Assembly: GCA_028274925.1 (NCBI GenBank)
Contig: JAQCNR010000180.1
Location: forward strand, 1 to 13,417
Length of the DNA: 13,417 bases
Reading direction: 5' to 3'
Origin: Halovenus sp.
GTDB lineage: Archaea > Halobacteriota > Halobacteria > Halobacteriales > Haloarculaceae
Below are positions 11,760-13,417 of the stretch, piece by piece. Below the pieces are notes generated by a model. It had not been told where the DNA came from. It saw nothing but the letters and a program-made list of their open reading frames with translations, and searched no databases. The translations under genes and the position numbers were made by a program. Numbering within the stretch: position 1 is the first letter of the stretch; every line of letters starts with the position of its first letter.

Positions 11760-12146
11760 TCAGCGACGAACCACGCTGAGAATCGTCTCGGCAATCAGCA
11801 GATACAGCGGTCGGAGAAAGTAGTTGACCATCCCCGCAAGGCCGACGAAGCCACCGGCAGCCTGCAGTTCCGGCGGCGACGCGCCGAGGACAGCGAGGGT
11901 GACCACAGCGGCGAGGACAGGGGCCAGCCAGCTATCTTGGGCATACCAGCCGGTGTCGTAGCCAGCAACCACGGGCAGTCTGCGCAGAGCGTCACGGCCT
12001 GCCCAGAAGGCGACGGCGAGGGCTGCAAAGACACCCACGAGCGGAAGCGTTGCACCGACGCCGGCGACCGTGGGGCCAATAAGGAGGAAACTCGCGACGA
12101 GCAAGACGTAGGTGCCGCGACTGGAGCGGAGGCGCCACTGGTCCAT
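11760..12146 (-). CDS. Hypothetical polytopic membrane protein
   Basis: A 128-residue hydrophobic protein I cannot assign. Hydrophobic segments lie at about 12-31, 33-49, 74-89 and 98-122 (for example TYVLLVASFLLIGPTVAGVG and GLAGMVNYFLRPLYLLIAET), suggesting four membrane helices with short loops. The central loop RRLPVVAGYDTGWYAQDSW is polar and aromatic. Start is ATG 12146: the frame continues to 12254, but that extension is read through the stem-loop cluster and is not credible coding. A TATA-like CTACTTTAG lies about 28 bases upstream. The gene is divergent from the YihY/BrkB gene, with a 181-base gap that holds the hairpins and both promoters. Confidence 0.65.
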   Translation of the reverse strand: MDQWRLRSSRGTYVLLVASFLLIGPTVAGVGATLPLVGVFAALAVAFWAGRDALRRLPVVAGYDTGWYAQDSWLAPVLAAVVTLAVLGASPPELQAAGGFVGLAGMVNYFLRPLYLLIAETILSVVRR

Positions 12147-12169
12147 ACGAGAGGGTTGTCGGCCGGCCT

Positions 12170-12178
12170 CTAAAGTAG
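12170..12178 (-). promoter_or_regulatory. TATA-like box of the membrane protein gene at 12146
   Basis: The minus strand reads CTACTTTAG centred about 28 bases before ATG 12146. It supports this start and lies immediately beside the stem-loop cluster. Confidence 0.5.
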
Positions 12179-12183
12179 TTGCG

Positions 12184-12247
12184 AGGGCGAGTTCCCCGCC
12201 CTTCCGAAAACCGCAGATTTTCGGCTTTCGCAAATCTCCGATTTGCG
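12184..12247. repeat. Cluster of three tandem perfect stem-loops (possible interspersed repeat)
   Basis: Three consecutive perfect inverted repeats fill 64 bases: AGGGCG/CGCCCT (12184-12189 with 12197-12202, 7-base loop); CCGAAAA/TTTTCGG (12204-12210 with 12218-12224, 7-base loop); and CGCAAATC/GATTTGCG (12229-12236 with 12240-12247, 3-base loop). Gaps between hairpins are 1 and 4 bases. Read as protein on the minus strand it gives a phrase like RKPKICGFRKGGELALATT, which I recall as a spurious N-terminal extension of haloarchaeal gene models, suggesting a dispersed element (memory, not checked). It sits in a divergent promoter region. It could be a REP- or MITE-like element, the end of an IS200/IS605-type element, or a structured RNA. 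Confidence 0.6.
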
Positions 12248-12297
12248 TCAACACCGCGCCCGAGGCTGTTTACTCGCTGTCGGAGCTAGTGACAGGC

Positions 12298-12303
12298 TAT
12301 ATA
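12298..12303 (+). promoter_or_regulatory. TATA box of the YihY/BrkB gene
   Basis: TATATA is centred about 27 bases before the GTG at 12328, giving a leaderless transcript and fixing this non-ATG start. Confidence 0.7.
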
Positions 12304-12327
12304 CTGCTCTCGCCCACAGAACGGATT

Positions 12328-13417
12328 GTGAATCATAAACGTGCGACTGCGGACATCCGCTCACTGGTTGCTGTCGTACAGACGCGACAACTCCCGTTTC
12401 TCGCTGCGGCGATTGCGTACTACGCCTTTCTCTCGATTATCCCGCTGCTGATTGTCGCAATCACCCTCGCCGCGGCGCTCGCTGGCGAGGCTGTCGCCAC
12501 AGAGGTTGTCGAGTCGTTCAACAACTTTCTCACGCCGTCGACGGCCGCACTTATCGAGGAAACGCTCGTCAGTGGCTCCGGCGCGGGCGGGGTAACCGCC
12601 GTTGGACTCGCGGTGCTGCTCTGGAGTGCGTTGCGGGTCTTCCGAGGACTGGATATCGCGTTTTCGCGGATCTACGGCGCAAATATGCCGAAACCGATTC
12701 TCTCTCAGGTGCGAGACGCCTTGCTGGTCTTGGTCGGGATTGTACTCGCCATCGCCGGGACGGTTGCACTGAGCGCAATTCTGTCTCTCGTCGACATCCC
12801 GTTTGCTGGGGTAACCGGCACGATTGGGCTGATTGTCCTCCAGACGAGCGTGTTCTTCCCGATGTACTACATCTTCCCGAATCAGAGTATTCCGGCCCGT
12901 GAAGCGATACCAGGAGCGGTGGTTGCCGGCCTCGGCTGGACCGTTCTGGGGGCAGGATTTGGATTGTACGCGGCCAACGCAGGGTCCTTAGAGCTGTACG
13001 GTGTCCTCGGCGGCGTGCTGTTGCTGCTCATCTGGTTTTATTTTGGCGGGTTGATCATTCTGCTCGGGGCGGCGGTCAACGTCGTCCGTGCAGAGCGCAA
13101 GACAGACCGGCAACTACAACAGGGGGCGCTACGAGAGCATACCCAACGGAGTATGACTGAGGCTGACGGGCCGTCCGACGACGACGCTCGTGCGGACAGC
13201 GGGACTGACGAGACAGAGACCGACGAACCTGCGGCAGCGCCGCCAGAGCCGCCGGATGATGGTGGGGACGGCGACGAAGAAGACGGACCGACCGGCCGTC
13301 GCGACCCAGATGTCAGCGCGCGGGTAACCCAGTCGGACCTCGACGAACTCCGGCGGGAAATCGACGAGATGGAGGACCGACTGGACAACAAGACAGTCCA
13401 CCGCGACGAACTCGAAG
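12328..13417 (+). CDS. YihY/virulence factor BrkB family membrane protein (3' truncated)
   Basis: The frame runs from GTG 12328 to the window end without a stop; 363 residues are visible. Residues 1-258 are the YihY/BrkB domain: an N-terminal VQTRQLPFLAAAIAYYAFLSIIPLL motif (18-42), which is the family signature, VLLWSALRVFRGLDIAFSRIYG (96-117), FPMYYIFPNQ (177-186), and the final helix with GAAVNVVRAER (247-257). About six membrane helices can be traced. The family's function is unresolved; it was once called ribonuclease BN by mistake, and an envelope or transport role is often suggested. After residue 275 comes an acidic, Asp/Glu/Pro-rich linker of about 60 residues, then a charged helix QSDLDELRREIDEMEDRLDN that looks coiled-coil. 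Typical YihY is near 290 residues, so this is an extended haloarchaeal form, possibly with a second membrane domain beyond the window. Confidence 0.88.
   Translation, partial: MNHKRATADIRSLVAVVQTRQLPFLAAAIAYYAFLSIIPLLIVAITLAAALAGEAVATEVVESFNNFLTPSTAALIEETLVSGSGAGGVTAVGLAVLLWSALRVFRGLDIAFSRIYGANMPKPILSQVRDALLVLVGIVLAIAGTVALSAILSLVDIPFAGVTGTIGLIVLQTSVFFPMYYIFPNQSIPAREAIPGAVVAGLGWTVLGAGFGLYAANAGSLELYGVLGGVLLLLIWFYFGGLIILLGAAVNVVRAERKTDRQLQQGALREHTQRSMTEADGPSDDDARADSGTDETETDEPAAAPPEPPDDGGDGDEEDGPTGRRDPDVSARVTQSDLDELRREIDEMEDRLDNKTVHRDELE

Noticed and set aside
12147..12254. 36-codon N-terminal extension of the membrane protein gene through the stem-loop cluster
   Set aside because: It would encode the hairpin block; the TATA-like box at 12170-12178 and the hydrophobic N-terminus support ATG 12146.
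1..13417. CRISPR arrays, tRNA or rRNA genes, complete insertion sequences, prophage genes
   Set aside because: No regularly spaced direct repeats, no tRNA-like T-loop sequence with matching stems, no transposase or integrase frames and no phage structural genes were seen on either strand.

Overview
The window comes from a halophilic archaeon of class Halobacteria (haloarchaea). The DNA is moderately GC-rich. The encoded proteins are strongly acidic. Many genes have an AT-rich TATA-like box centred about 25-31 bases before the start codon and no Shine-Dalgarno site, which is the pattern of leaderless archaeal transcripts. The gene set also fits: archaeal-type aIF1/SUI1, haloarchaeal EngB, DUF420, and several small families I know only from haloarchaea. 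I cannot name the genus. No tRNA, rRNA, CRISPR array or complete insertion sequence is visible, and no stretch longer than about 300 bases lacks a gene.

Layout. Positions 1-3240 are mostly housekeeping: the 3' end of a nicotinate phosphoribosyltransferase gene, a Nudix-fold protein with a degraded Nudix box (minus), an all-helical haloarchaeal protein (minus), then a small glutaredoxin-like protein and the GTPase EngB (plus), and aIF1 (minus). Positions 3236-4280 hold a DUF420 membrane protein (minus) and a divergent small membrane protein (plus). Positions 4288-8133 are a run of four minus-strand genes, read in the order ZIP-family metal transporter, zinc-finger/membrane/His-rich ectodomain protein, DUF5787-like putative nuclease, M20 metallopeptidase. 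Positions 8225-10508 are a tight plus-strand pair: an iron-alcohol-dehydrogenase-family protein and a threonine-synthase-like PLP enzyme, separated by one base. Positions 10509-12146 are four minus-strand genes: a small membrane protein, a 59-residue protein, an acidic two-helix membrane protein and a winged-helix protein; the last two overlap by 4 bases. The window ends inside a YihY/BrkB-type membrane protein (plus), preceded by a cluster of three tandem perfect stem-loops.

Most notable points. (1) The DUF5787-like protein has a PD-(D/E)XK-like core, four downstream cysteines and, as its last eight residues, a textbook PCNA-interacting (PIP) box; this suggests an uncharacterised nuclease tied to the replication clamp. 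(2) The iron-ADH-family protein appears to have lost three of the four metal ligands and is coupled to a threonine-synthase-like enzyme with an altered active-site signature. (3) A ZIP transporter lacking the usual TM4/TM5 histidines sits beside a zinc-finger membrane protein with a His-rich outer domain. (4) Three tandem hairpins lie between the divergent genes near 12.2 kb and look like an interspersed element.
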